From Xylocopa sonorina (Eukaryota; Arthropoda; Insecta; Hymenoptera; Apidae): a stretch of 64,000 bases of DNA. Position 1 is the first letter of the stretch; the number at the start of each line of letters is the position of its first letter. The notes beneath the pieces were generated by a model. That model made no database searches. It saw only the letters and a program-made list of their open reading frames with translations, and was not told where the DNA came from. The position numbers and the translations under genes were made by a program. The stretch lies in the NCBI RefSeq assembly GCF_050948175.1, contig NC_135199.1, forward strand, positions 1,488,001 to 1,552,000. The letters are read 5' to 3'. Below, one piece after another: positions 56,201-62,242 of the stretch.

Positions 56201-56260
56201 CCTTTGAACCGGATCAAACGCCACCGCTGTCGGCTGATGTGGAAAGCCATGTCTGAATGT
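17237..56260 (-). CDS. tomosyn: Tomosyn (syntaxin-binding protein 5), spliced, 5' end missing
   Basis: Tomosyn is a cytosolic decoy R-SNARE protein: its WD40 double propeller and C-terminal SNARE motif bind syntaxin/SNAP-25 and restrain synaptic-vesicle priming (family knowledge). I joined 22 minus-strand exons by hand with GT/AG borders; phases agree throughout. In order the product shows the RHGFPHQPTAVAFDP start of the first propeller, LQFLINEGALVSA, WLYVGTERGN, WHHEGKQFMCSH, ENPYPMDIHESPVT, a Ser-rich variable linker, the second-propeller motifs VLASEKQARVVALPSQNC and SPTEIQKF, FFKGLFGGGSRSLDREEL, and an R-SNARE ending KYKDKKWYQL. The visible protein is 1,271 residues with exon 13A or 1,297 with 13B. 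The short N-terminal exon normally ahead of RHGF was not found and probably lies beyond the right edge. The coding exons are far more GC-rich than the introns, which carry several dead transposons. The identity is certain from many conserved blocks; isoform use is inferred. Confidence 0.96.
17803..17927 (-). CDS. tomosyn: tomosyn exon 20
   Basis: A 125-bp exon encoding GELTEMMGDLFIGHDMPEPP and KESFFKGLFGGGSRSLDREE. The FFKGLFGGG..SLDREEL block is nearly invariant and contributes to the tomosyn tail between propeller and SNARE motif. Acceptor cttttcag, donor gtaagt. Confidence 0.97.
18177..18272 (-). CDS. tomosyn: tomosyn exon 19
   Basis: A 96-bp exon encoding IAKTICLSNRGHGLYLSSPT and EIQKFSVSSQF, matching ALYLVSPTEIQ. 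Acceptor tcttacag, donor TTTTG before gtacga. Phase 2 at both ends, and the split codon gives Cys, which the family keeps. Confidence 0.94.
19841..21601. mobile_element. Tigger/pogo-like DNA transposon, 1,761 bp, decayed
   Basis: The ends are inverted repeats: CAGTGGGTGATTAGTTAACG on the left and, read on the other strand, CAGTGGGTAATCGATTAACG on the right, about 85% alike over 25 bp. Each end is directly flanked by TA, as expected for TA target duplication. The interior carries minus-strand fragments of a Tigger/Jerky-type DDE transposase. At 1.76 kb it is close to, but a little shorter than, a full element of this group. Confidence 0.85.
20727..21064 (-). pseudogene. Tigger/Jerky-type DDE transposase remnant
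   Basis: Two overlapping frames carry it: FKATTGWFAKFKRRSDIKHV (the end of the CENP-B/Tc5 helix-turn-helix DNA-binding domain) and RAKDQLALLGEVNASGDIKL, EPLLFYHSENPRAFK (DDE core strand with the HSENPRA signature of this family). A frameshift separates them, and the rest of the catalytic domain is too broken to follow. Non-functional. Confidence 0.85.
22193..23440 (+). pseudogene. Mariner transposase pseudogene
   Basis: The left end TTAAGTCGTCCGGAAAGTTC resembles a mariner terminal repeat. Inside, broken frames read KVHYRHLMVLFYRKDKNTTQ, ANKICGVYDEDTVAGG, FNLEDHERSSRSSTTDEDQI, MSLATRQKFLEL and, in an open C-terminal piece (23248-23439), EKFSADKLEKFWKDKFFKLS and ERWRKVMEQ, all characteristic of insect mariners. 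Many stops and shifts; no matching right-hand terminal repeat was seen, so the 3' end is probably lost. Confidence 0.88.
24266..24374 (-). CDS. tomosyn: tomosyn exon 18
   Basis: A 109-bp exon encoding DNVCLVCYVSNGHIATYSLP and SLRPLIDVDFLPLIDLR. NGHI..SLPSLRPL.DV is conserved across tomosyns. Donor gtaaga, phase 2 at the end. The next intron, about 6 kb, holds two dead DNA transposons. Confidence 0.96.
24691..24900 (-). CDS. tomosyn: tomosyn exon 17
   Basis: A 210-bp exon. After a short variable loop (RSQGKCTNNRMSPSMNAQTT) it encodes QFVVLASEKQARVVALPSQN, CLYRQQLAETHIVIKAEITS. SEKQA.V..LP.QNC is a signature of the second propeller. Acceptor cttacag, donor gtatgc, phases 1 to 1. Confidence 0.96.
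25036..25161 (-). CDS. tomosyn: tomosyn exon 16
   Basis: A 126-bp exon encoding NGSTFKLKGCILSMSFLDCN and ALIPYSYESWKDDSMESKER, matching the family's G.RLKGAIL..AFLD..G.LIPP.YE.W. Donor gtacgt, phases 1 to 1. Confidence 0.95.
25327..25446 (-). CDS. tomosyn: tomosyn exon 15
   Basis: A 120-bp exon encoding TSPVPTLWIGTSLGSIQTVI and RGERHAHPVVVSTC, the family's LWVGT..G.V blade of the second propeller. Acceptor ccttcag, donor gtaagc, phases 1 to 1. If both 13A and 13B are skipped, the shifted frame stops here at about 25405-25407. Confidence 0.94.
25710..25826 (-). CDS. tomosyn: tomosyn exon 14
   Basis: A 117-bp exon encoding KYDSSFQRSRSSSMSSLENI and then STETISCLTFADSYTKKS. The SRSRSSS..S motif is the conserved end of the linker. 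The acceptor gggtag was chosen over one 12 nt downstream (cgacag) because only the former gives phase 1, which both 13A and 13B require. Confidence 0.93.
26086..26190. repeat. Compound (AAC)n-(AAT)n trinucleotide repeat
   Basis: Runs of CAACAA, then AATAATAAT, then CAG/CAA units read into each other. The ORFs covering it on both strands are products of the repeat. Confidence 0.95.
26328..26365. repeat. (GAA)n microsatellite
   Basis: About ten GAA/AAG units; the complementary poly-Phe ORF is an artefact. Confidence 0.95.
28414..28954 (-). CDS. tomosyn: tomosyn alternative exon 13B
   Basis: A 541-bp exon with acceptor tttgtag and donor TTCG before gtagta, phases 0 to 1. It encodes a Cys- and Gly-rich start (MNGMCMLPVTRRGTMVVGGS, several CC/C..C pairs), a poly-Gly/Ser/Asp tract, and a more ordered tail with SSSRKSLTVEQRQTRAQGIR, LDSPSLNNFPTTSLFSSHRS and YNYQNILSNTRQYNSF. 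Joined to exon 14 it reads SFDKYDSSFQRSRSSS, matching the family's DNSFSRSRSSS. Its first codon is ATG, so it could also begin a shorter isoform from an internal promoter; the sequence does not decide. The exact 5' border is the least certain part, because the Gly-rich half need not be conserved. Confidence 0.8.
31791..32086 (+). repeat. Left inverted arm of the foldback element
   Basis: Outer end CAGGGTAGGG, inner end TACTTACGGTTTGGTA. It matches the complement of 32597-32893 almost without gaps. Confidence 0.85.
32090..32345 (-). pseudogene. Decayed IS630/Tc1-like transposase C-terminal fragment
   Basis: On the minus strand, over two frames, it reads RNYWIGCGSPI, then PARSSDITPLDFFLWGTLKE, KLYKKVPTIPYDMQQRIITA and CASIS. 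PARS.D.TPLDFFLWG..K is the C-terminal catalytic-region signature of insect IS630-Tc1-mariner-type transposases. A frame break near the SPI/PARS junction and the absence of the rest show that it is dead. Confidence 0.75.
32597..32893 (-). repeat. Right inverted arm of the foldback element
   Basis: Complement of the left arm, ending in CCAACCCTG next to TATATAT. Confidence 0.85.
34668..34727. repeat. (TA)n microsatellite
   Basis: About 30 uninterrupted TA units, followed by a T run. On the transcript strand this gives a long AU-repeat hairpin near the 5' part of the 13A-13B intron. Confidence 0.98.
34878..34933. repeat. Short tandem duplication, 32-bp period
   Basis: AATTCAAGTACACGCTTTCA plus GTCA occurs at 34878-34901 and again at 34910-34933, a recent local duplication without spread. 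Confidence 0.9.
35192..35654 (-). CDS. tomosyn: tomosyn alternative exon 13A
   Basis: A 463-bp exon, phase 0 to 1, with acceptor gttaacag and strong donor gtaagt. It encodes a charged linker: VGTDQKSSVFYYNVNETASS, MPGRESPLGDDRKRSNQELK, IENVIGKLDAVRPVNLTLTE, then a basic segment (RLRKIVKMKQLKREGR) and CNLIRRF. It sits where human tomosyn has its isoform-variable, Ser/Lys-rich linker ahead of FSRSRSSS. It has the same entry and exit phases as exon 13B and joins the same exon 14. The exon starts with GT directly after the acceptor AG. Mutually exclusive use with 13B is inferred from phase. Confidence 0.86.
35655..36642 (-). other. tomosyn intron 12, with inverted-repeat ends
   Basis: This 988-nt intron separates exon 12 from exon 13A. 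Its two ends are complementary over 13 nt (36633-36645 with 35666-35678), so the transcript could fold the donor against the acceptor region. Otherwise AT-rich without recognisable content. Confidence 0.6.
35666..35678 (-). promoter_or_regulatory. Arm 2 of a putative splice-regulating RNA stem
   Basis: On the transcript strand this is ATACAAGTACCCC, lying 11 nt upstream of the first base of exon 13A, where the polypyrimidine tract would be. It pairs perfectly with arm 1 at the exon 12 donor. The function is inferred from position only. Confidence 0.5.
36633..36645 (-). promoter_or_regulatory. Arm 1 of a putative splice-regulating RNA stem
   Basis: On the transcript strand this is GGGGTACTTGTAT. 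It covers the last three bases of exon 12, its GT donor and the alternative donor 6 nt on. It is the perfect reverse complement of arm 2 at 35666-35678, and one G-U pair could extend it. A stem here would hide the exon 12 5' splice site. Confidence 0.5.
36643..36936 (-). CDS. tomosyn: tomosyn exon 12 (linker, possibly optional)
   Basis: This 294-bp, phase 0-0 exon encodes a poorly conserved N-terminal part (THGDSTVKSEGLLAMVADNA, with Cys/Gln-rich text) and the conserved basic block HGWKGFSLKRQLSKVDLKIK. Being frame-neutral it could be skipped without a shift. The donor is weak: GGG before gtactt. A second in-frame donor (gtatgc) lies 6 nt further on and would add two residues, ending the exon at 36637. 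The donor is embedded in a 13-nt inverted repeat with sequence just upstream of exon 13A. Confidence 0.9.
36937..42136 (-). other. tomosyn intron 11
   Basis: A 5.2-kb AT-rich intron. A G-rich then GA-rich tract occupies about 40626-40698. A 102-codon plus-strand ORF at 39510-39818 matches nothing I know. No transposon ends or further tomosyn exons seen. Confidence 0.5.
40626..40698. repeat. Purine tract: poly-G then (GA)n
   Basis: A run of fourteen or more G followed by GAGAAAGAGA units, a purine-only stretch in intron 11. Confidence 0.95.
42137..42326 (-). CDS. tomosyn: tomosyn exon 11
   Basis: A 190-bp exon encoding MAYGNESGIVIIDIVQKISL and then DPCQRVLRSPKRQDELKREN, the family's YGNCNG..VVDYLQK blade followed by the RSPRK segment that opens the variable linker. 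It ends in phase 0 (DQ before gtaaaa), so it can splice to exon 12. Confidence 0.95.
42327..43376 (-). other. tomosyn intron 10 with a GC-richer, exon-like island
   Basis: The part from about 42600 to 43110 is markedly GC-richer than its flanks. On the minus strand it has an open frame reading HVARFGAVHIMGPDRNPDLW and KIPKTSPWDLEGSTSVQ, bordered by an acceptor-like cttaag (exon start 43102) and a donor-like CAG before gtatct (end 42975). I do not recognise the peptide. It could be an exapted transposon piece, a non-coding or poison exon, or chance. Confidence 0.4.
43377..43627 (-). CDS. tomosyn: tomosyn exon 10
   Basis: A 251-bp exon. Its first two thirds encode a low-conservation acidic, Ser-rich loop (SADPGKEIEGSSDDSPAGNT) and its end returns to the propeller with ITALSLNSSYGL. 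Acceptor actatag, donor gtaagt, phases 0 to 2. The following intron contains an unexplained 128-bp exon-like segment. Confidence 0.92.
43891..44134 (-). CDS. tomosyn: tomosyn exon 9
   Basis: A 244-bp exon encoding HADGSIKFWDASAGTLQVLY, KLKTAKLFEKG, CPESRKLAIAGSGRHVILFK and EVV. HADGS.KFWDAS is a diagnostic WD motif of the family. It ends in phase 0 at GTGGTG before the strong donor gtaagt. Confidence 0.95.
44252..44543 (-). CDS. tomosyn: tomosyn exon 8
   Basis: A 292-bp exon encoding YQDPYAVVVLLQNDLVVIDL, CFENPYPMDIHESPVTCCAY and FADCPSDLVPAFYSVG, then a variable Lys/Ser loop and SEIILTG. ENPYPMDIHESPVTC is one of the most conserved tomosyn stretches. The donor is gtgagt; phases 1 to 2. Confidence 0.96.
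44779..44933 (-). CDS. tomosyn: tomosyn exon 7
   Basis: A 155-bp exon encoding EAYVVFSGGLACDTTGRTPS, ITVIHGKTTTVLEMEHNVID and FITLCENPW. The FSGGL, TVIHGK and VLEMEH motifs are conserved in tomosyns. Acceptor aatttag, donor gtacat, phases 2 to 1. Confidence 0.95.
45206..45281 (-). CDS. tomosyn: tomosyn exon 6
   Basis: A 76-bp exon encoding AKTTKEGEPEPCKPIQKVEW and KLSRSG, the loop between propeller blades that reads EPCKPI.KVE in the family. Acceptor ccttacag, donor gtaaga, phases 1 to 2. Confidence 0.94.
45695..45899 (-). CDS. tomosyn: tomosyn exon 5
   Basis: A 205-bp exon encoding MLIGYESGQMVFWDLKTKNA, SISWHHEGKQFMCSHTDGSL and the TYPHG end. GYESG..VFWDLK and WHHEGKQF.CSH.DG are hallmark tomosyn WD40 segments. 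It opens after acceptor cttgcag in phase 0 and closes in phase 1 before gtgagt. Confidence 0.96.
45900..49075 (-). other. tomosyn intron 4 of those visible
   Basis: A 3.2-kb AT-rich intron with a (TG)n run at about 46665-46685. A 97-codon plus-strand ORF (46794-47087) has no recognisable domain and is probably chance in AT-rich DNA. Confidence 0.5.
46665..46685. repeat. (TG)n microsatellite
   Basis: About ten TG units within intron 4. Confidence 0.9.
49076..49139 (-). CDS. tomosyn: tomosyn exon 4
   Basis: A 64-bp exon, the shortest found. It encodes SRKTHPGAVVHLSDNPLDLS and K, matching the HPGPVVHLSDNP block of tomosyn. Acceptor ttttccag, donor AAG before gtacgc. It starts in phase 2 and ends in phase 0. 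Confidence 0.93.
49140..53397 (-). other. tomosyn intron 3 of those visible
   Basis: A 4.3-kb AT-rich intron with a TA/GC-alternating tract at about 49147-49200 and the long (GA)n microsatellite at 53153-53238. No gene or transposon recognised. Confidence 0.5.
53153..53238. repeat. (GA)n microsatellite
   Basis: More than 40 nearly perfect AG units in the intron downstream of exon 3. The Arg-Glu and Leu-Ser ORFs across it are artefacts. Confidence 0.98.
53398..53532 (-). CDS. tomosyn: tomosyn exon 3
   Basis: A 135-bp exon with acceptor taaacag and the strong donor gtaagt. It encodes ITCIHLPLQSKWLYVGTERG and then NIHVLHIETFVLSGYVVNWN. WLYVGTERGN is an almost invariant tomosyn signature. The (GA)n tract in the next intron starts about 160 bp downstream of the donor. 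Confidence 0.95.
53533..54234 (-). other. tomosyn intron 2 of those visible
   Basis: Contains ATT/TTA-type simple repeats (about 54069-54135) and a C-rich tract near 53799-53812. Nothing else is recognised. Confidence 0.5.
54235..54417 (-). CDS. tomosyn: tomosyn exon 2
   Basis: A 183-bp exon. It encodes ILGRPGVDTHVKHEG, LQFLINEGALVSATADDTLH, LWNFRQK and LKFQRER, the second WD40 repeat of the N-terminal propeller. The acceptor is aaaatag and the donor is AAAG before gtcggt. Phase 2 at both ends joins it cleanly to its neighbours. Confidence 0.95.
54418..56162 (-). other. tomosyn intron 1 of those visible
   Basis: A 1.7-kb AT-rich intron. No coding potential was recognised. A short inverted pair (TCTATCCTGACT near 54950 and its complement near 55795) brackets about 850 bp, but I cannot assign it to a transposon family. 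Confidence 0.5.
56163..56260 (-). CDS. tomosyn: tomosyn exon 1 of those visible (first propeller blade)
   Basis: This 98-bp exon starts in phase 0 after a tttcag acceptor and ends in phase 2 before gtatcc. It encodes TFRHGFPHQPTAVAFDPVQR and then LLAIGTKSGSLR, the invariant opening of the L(2)gl/tomosyn propeller. In relatives this block is preceded by about 40-60 residues ending near the phase-0 junction seen here, so at least one coding exon lies upstream. Neighbouring in-frame ATGs are intronic and do not give a tomosyn-like N-terminus. Confidence 0.95.
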
Positions 56261-57077
56261 CTGAAACATAAAGGGCATTTGTTTCATTTCATATTTCCCG
56301 CTTTAGTCAAATGAAAGTCTATTCAACTCCGCAAAAGCTGCAGAACAAATGACATAAAATAAATGATAGCATTGTCCCTGGCTTTCAGTCTAACTATAAT
56401 ATGTATATTTAGCTTAGGGACTGTACAATAAGGTCAATACTGCCAATTCTGTTCTCTGCTCTCTTTGATCGCTTTTGCATTTTCAATTTTCTTTCATTAA
56501 CTTTATAGTTTAATTGTTACGTTGAAAATTAATGTAAGTATCGTTCAGCGATTAATAAATATTATGTGGTTAGCATAAGATACATGTGCCCATATTATAT
56601 TTCTTTGTGCGAAAACCGAGCTATTCAAAATCTGAAAAAATCAATTATTTAGATTATTTTATGTGCGTCACATTTGGCTTATATTGTTGCGGTTTTGCCG
56701 TAGCAACATCGAAACAAGATTTCCACAATAAAAAAGACGAATTCGAAGAATTATTATTTACTAAATTCCATGGTAGAGATGGAATGAATTCAAAATGATA
56801 AATAAATATGCATGCTTCGCCGCTATTTTGAATTTGCGAATGTAACGAACACGTGGTGTATGATGCAATGCATGGCATATTTATGTTAAATCACGGTAGA
56901 AAAACTTGGACAGGATTAACGAGTGCATGTCAAATTGTTGTTCAAAACGTTAAGTGAAAACTTTTGAGAGAAGTAAGGATCTATTATCAAAAATAAAATT
57001 ATGGATTTTGGATATGTTTTTACTAACAATCTTTGCACTAACTCTACGAAACACTACTATGTTTTGTTTTTGTTGAC

Positions 57078-57314
57078 CAGGCATGGCCAACTGTTTTACC
57101 CCCGGGGCCGAATTGGAGAAGAAAATGTTTTCACAGGCCAGACGAAATATTAAAATTAAACATCTAATAAATCATATCGAGTACAGATGAGTATAAAAGT
57201 ATAGAAGTATGGAGAATTGATTCGATTAATTACTAGAAGTTTCAATACTAATATTGAAAAATTGTTCACGTGCTACATAAATTTTTTTCGCGGGCCGTAT
57301 GTTGGCCATGCCTG
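57078..57314. mobile_element. hAT-type MITE, 237 bp
   Basis: The ends are perfect 14-bp inverted repeats (CAGGCATGGCCAAC), followed inside each end by a GGCC-containing motif (GGGGCCG on the left, CGGGCCG on the right). The interior is AT-rich and non-coding. The flanking 8-mers TTGTTGAC and GTTTAGAC agree at 5 of 8 positions, which would suit an old 8-bp hAT target duplication. CAGGCATGG..AAC ends with a GCGGGCC subterminus are typical of non-autonomous hAT elements. Confidence 0.75.
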
Positions 57315-57689
57315 GTTTAGACAATGAGTCATGAATTCACGACATGACATATAATGGTTTGCCTGACAGTTAACTTTAAACTATACATGAGCACTCGGCA
57401 GGTGTTGCACATCAAAGCACGAAATATCAACAACACAAGATTGCAATGTATTTATTCAAATACACACAGAAATACTTTATTCTACGATATTCAATATGAA
57501 ATCAATTTCGTTCGTATGATATAGTACTTATAGATAGACTGAGACTGTTTATGTAATTATGTAAAATCGCATGGAATCCATATAATAAGCAAAAATATAA
57601 AAAATATTCGAAGTAATGTTTATATTGTGGTGTTTTTAAAGTAAAATAAGTCTCTATTTACATATTATAAATATGCGTATCTGCTATAT

Positions 57690-57723
57690 TGTGTGTGTGT
57701 GTGTGTGTGCGTGCGCGCGTGTG
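57690..57723. repeat. (TG)n/(CG)n microsatellite
   Basis: TGTGTG units passing into TGCGTGCGCGCG. Confidence 0.9.
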
Positions 57724-60700
57724 TCACACGTATATATTGCTATAAAGAGAACAAATTTTACTTTCTAATTTTCTGCATAAACGAAAAATTAGTAATTTAA
57801 TTTTAAATAGCACCCTTACCCTATCTAACCAACCCAAGTCGAAATATTCCTTCTAATTTATCGTGATATGTAACATCAATTTTTTTATTTCCCTTGGTAT
57901 TCAAGGTTCTAACAGATTATGGATCATTAATCTTATCTTTTGCGGTGCATTGTGTCGCAACTGCAATACCGCGAACAATATCGTACGTAGAAATATCCAG
58001 TGATCAAATCAGAATATTCTGTTATAGTTACTGCATAAAACAAACGACTAGGTTAAAACATTTACTTATTTTTACTTGGGAAACGATCGAGCAGAAAGTC
58101 AAACAAGTAAAACAGCTACTAATTCTTACGTTCACCGTTTTATTCGTGTTACTGTAAATGCTAATATTTGACATGAATATCCACGCTTCGACATGTATAA
58201 TATCGTAACTGATTATGAAAATTACCATGTTTTGCAATGTACATATACATTTAATTATGATTTTTTCATTTTTCAATCAATCTATGCACATCTTATAAAA
58301 TTAATTCAGTTTAGTATTTGAATAATATAAAATGTCTCACAAATGTATACATAAATATTATACATTTCCGATTTGCAATATGCAAATGTTAATTGTATCC
58401 GTGCAGCTTCGTACATAACGAGAATTTTATTTTAGTACACTTTGAATGTGTTTTAATAATTCAAATCTTGGACTACCATATTATATTGCGCAAAAACGTG
58501 CCATCTACGTTTGTACACGTGTCTGTACCGCTTGACCGCTTGACGAGAAAGAAAACAGAAAAAAAAAGAAAGAAAAGAGAATGATACGAAAGAACGAGAC
58601 CGTACATTACATAACGAAGAAACGTAAAAAGAACAAATTTGGGACAAAGAGTTGGGATTAATTTGACGCCCTAAAAGACAGATATACGTTAAAATCGATT
58701 CTGATACAGCACTAGTGCCTTTCCACTGCTCGTGAAAACTGCCCTCATTCCATTTCAGCGTAACGGCGAAGTAGGTTAAAATACAACGATGAAACTTATG
58801 CACACCACCTGCCTTCCTCCATGCCCGATTTTAGCTTTCCGGAGGTGGCCTCTGGTCCATTTCCGACGTTTCCGTTACGATCGTTGCGTGTACAAAGACA
58901 TTGAACTTTTACCATCCGCTGCGCGCGTACCAATTGGCACGCTGTAGATACGCCAGACGCATGATTAGCTCTGAAGAAACGGGGTGCGCTTTGAATCTCT
59001 GGTTCCTTACAAAAATAGGCACTCGTGAAACAATGTACCACAGTACAATGCATGGAAAACAATGGCTGGTACAGCAAGCGTTAAGTTGAAATAAAAGCTC
59101 TACCGTATCGACTGACAATGAATTAATTAATGCACAAACATATACCCCGTTTAAAAAACCTGTACATACCACGATTTCTAATTAAGTCAAAATGTTCTGC
59201 TTTTAAAATCGCCTTTTACAGGAATAAATAAATTCCATATTTCATAGTTAAAAAGGATCAAGAATCAATGTTAAAGTAACGTTTACGCAGCAGAACAATA
59301 TCTAAAACGAATACAAACCGAGAAATGGTAAAAGAATACCGAGGCTAAACCAAACGGAAGGCGCAATGTAGTTTACCTTATAAATGATTACGAACAGCCT
59401 CTGCACTTTTCAAATTCACTGAACGTCCTAATCATTCCCCGATCCGCGCATGAATACACGTAGAAATGATCTATGTACTTTTTGACTTTGGGTAAATTAT
59501 CACCCCTGCTCTCACGAAGTAGCGACAGCTAAACTGACGATGGTTGGAACGAAATTAATAATCGGTTTCGAGTTGTGGAAATCAATAAAACCAGGCGCCG
59601 TATTTAATGGAATTATCGAGAAAACGCGATATTCGAGATCACGGTCTAGTGATTGAGAGGATGAATTACCGATGCCTCCATGAAGCACTCTAAATATGGG
59701 ATAGAATAAAGACCTGCCATTATTCTTCAGACGACTAATGTTTAATTCTATTACAAGTATAAAACTAAAACTAATGTTTAATTCTATTTACAAGTATCAG
59801 CGAAGAATATCGAAATCCTAAAAATATGAGCAATGGACGCTGCCTACCATCATTGTTACACTCCAAGTCGTTAAATTAGATAACATGTTTAGATTTTAAG
59901 TGCGAAAATTTTTACTAATAACTGATTACTGAATACACTATTCATTTCACAACCCTACTATACAACATTATTACTGTTGTACGACCAACTCTAGTTACTA
60001 ACATTAACATCTATCATCTGCCCTTTACCCTTAATCGTACAAATTGGTTAAAGTTAATAAAAAAAATCTGGCGCGCGGAGTATCAGACCTGTACCAAAAT
60101 AAAAACGTCTATATTACCTTGATACGAGTTGTACTTGATTCCTTCGACTCTGCCGAACCCAGAATCCAGCGATACTCTTTTTAACATGTATTAATCATTT
60201 CCAATTTTTCCTTTCGGTAATGTAAAGTATATCGTGGTCTATAAAGTCCGTGAATCGGCTTCGTGAACCACTAGATGTATCATCGATATCCGCTGAAGCT
60301 GTCTTAATAACCCTGAACCCTCAACCCTTTAAGGTGAATCAACACAGCAGGAGCAGCCGAGTGAAGCGTATCAACGTTGCCGTACAAACTCATTTAAAAT
60401 CAGCTTTGTAAGCGTTCTTCTCCAGTCTTGTACCGTGCGCATACTCGTCTGTCTTGATGTATTTGTTTTTTCAGCAATGATACGATCCTCCTAACTTCAT
60501 TTGCAGTATGCGCTTAGCCTTCCACTTGGGAAACGACTCACACTTAGTACTGCGAAAACATAACTCGAATGGCAATCGAAAGACTGCTTCATCAACAATA
60601 ATTACCCCTCCACTTTGCATTTTAAAGCTATTGTTTCCCGTTCGAAATTGTTGTCTTTAAGATCGGTTACCTTCTTAACAATGCTTTTTGCGGAAGATCA

Positions 60701-62164
60701 ATGGAGATTAATTTGATGAACCTAATGGATTCAACCAATTTGATGAATCTAATAAAACCATTTCCATACGGAAACCACGTCTATTGTGTAATACGTACAT
60801 CGAGAATGTTTACAGATTATGTCATGAAAGCTTATTTACGTAGGAAATTAATTTTTTAATTTCTACAGAATATAGAATATTTCGTTATTATAATCGTCTA
60901 CAAATAAATTTCGTATGTATCGATGAATATACATCATTAATACCAAACGAACAAAGTCCAAACCATCATGCACAACTAATGAAAAGAGAAGAAAAAGGAA
61001 AAACGTCGGAATTATTAGTTGCTGCAATTCTCAATGGTCCAATGGTCAAGATGGACAAGATGTCATTTGGTTTCTATTCCCTATTGTTCTCTTGTGCGGT
61101 CTCTGTTTTTCCTCAAATTCCATATCACCTCAATAATTTTTACTGAAAAAAGTTTCGCTTCTTAACAAGTATAACACTGTACTGTGAAAGTCTCCTAAAC
61201 GATATGAAATTATGCTTTAAATTTACCAAAATTTACCAAATTTCTGATTAGTGAAACGTGCAACACTGAGAGCAGTACGAGGTAGAGAATAATATCGAAG
61301 CTGCACTGTCACAAATAAATGAATATATTTATATTTAAAACGCGTATGGTTTAATAAAAATGTCTATACACGTACACGCATATTATGCAAATTTTTGTAA
61401 ATCGTATACAGGTTCCTTAGATATTTCGCGTGCAAATGCACGACTAGGCCGGAAACCGATCGTTCTACTCGAAATCAAACTGTAAAACAATCGGTGAACG
61501 ATGTCCGAAACAGACTTAAACAATACCATTAGATTCGTGTGAACATTACAGGAAATTTCCACGCTTTGATTAGCTCGGTAATAATAGACGATTTATGTCA
61601 TACAGATCGTATCGTGCGACGTTAACAGTCAATTTTGTTCTTTGCAACCGATATGGAATACTAAATATAGTCGATGCTTGATAGAAATGTACTTACTTCC
61701 ATGTAATGTGAATATGTCTCGATGGAGAAACAATCGCGTCCGTGTACCACAATGAACTATTACGCAAAGGTAAGAATTGTTCTATTAAAAAGCACACGAT
61801 AAGGCTGTTCGACGCAAAAAGAAGGTCGTAAGTGAAGGAATGTGGGAATAGATAAAAATGTTAAGAAGCTTCAAGGAGTTATTGAAAACAATGAGGTAAC
61901 AAGGTCGAGAGAAAATTCAGCTGTGAAGGTGAAATCACTGTCCTACTGATATGTGATAAGCTATAATGATTATTATGCCCGGGAAGAATCGCTTCTTTGA
62001 TGTCAGTAGTAAACTTCGAAAATTAAAGGATTATGAAGTATCAATTCAATCATATTCAGTGATACATAAGACGTTTCACTTAAAAACTCACTGTAACTTC
62101 ACTCGTTCGAGTAATCTTCTTGATAAAAGAAAAAAAAGAAGAAAAAACAAATTATGTACGAACG

Positions 62165-62242
62165 AATTGCCTAGATTGGGATTCGAATCTGTATCTTTAG
62201 TTTCTCGGGCAACTCTTTTAACCGATTAACCTATCCAGCGCC
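62165..62242 (-). repeat. tRNA-like sequence, probable SINE head
   Basis: Read on the minus strand it starts GGCGCTGGATAGGTTAATCG, resembling a tRNA 5' arm with a pol III box A, and about 50 nt later has CAGATTCGAATCCC, a good box B / T-loop. Stem pairing is imperfect, so it is not an intact tRNA. A short (TTC)n run flanks it at its 5' side. A tRNA-derived SINE or tRNA pseudogene fits best. Confidence 0.55.

Noticed and set aside
58453..59172. Minus-strand ORFs of 87-116 codons upstream of tomosyn exon 1
   Set aside because: They match no part of tomosyn and have no recognisable domain; at most one could be part of a 5' UTR exon, for which I have no evidence.
59166..59240. Candidate tomosyn N-terminal exon (AEHFDLIRNR before gtatgt, minus strand)
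   Set aside because: It resembles the EHF block ahead of RHGF, but the frame is closed by a stop seven codons upstream, there is no ATG, and the donor phase (1) does not fit the phase-0 acceptor of the next exon.
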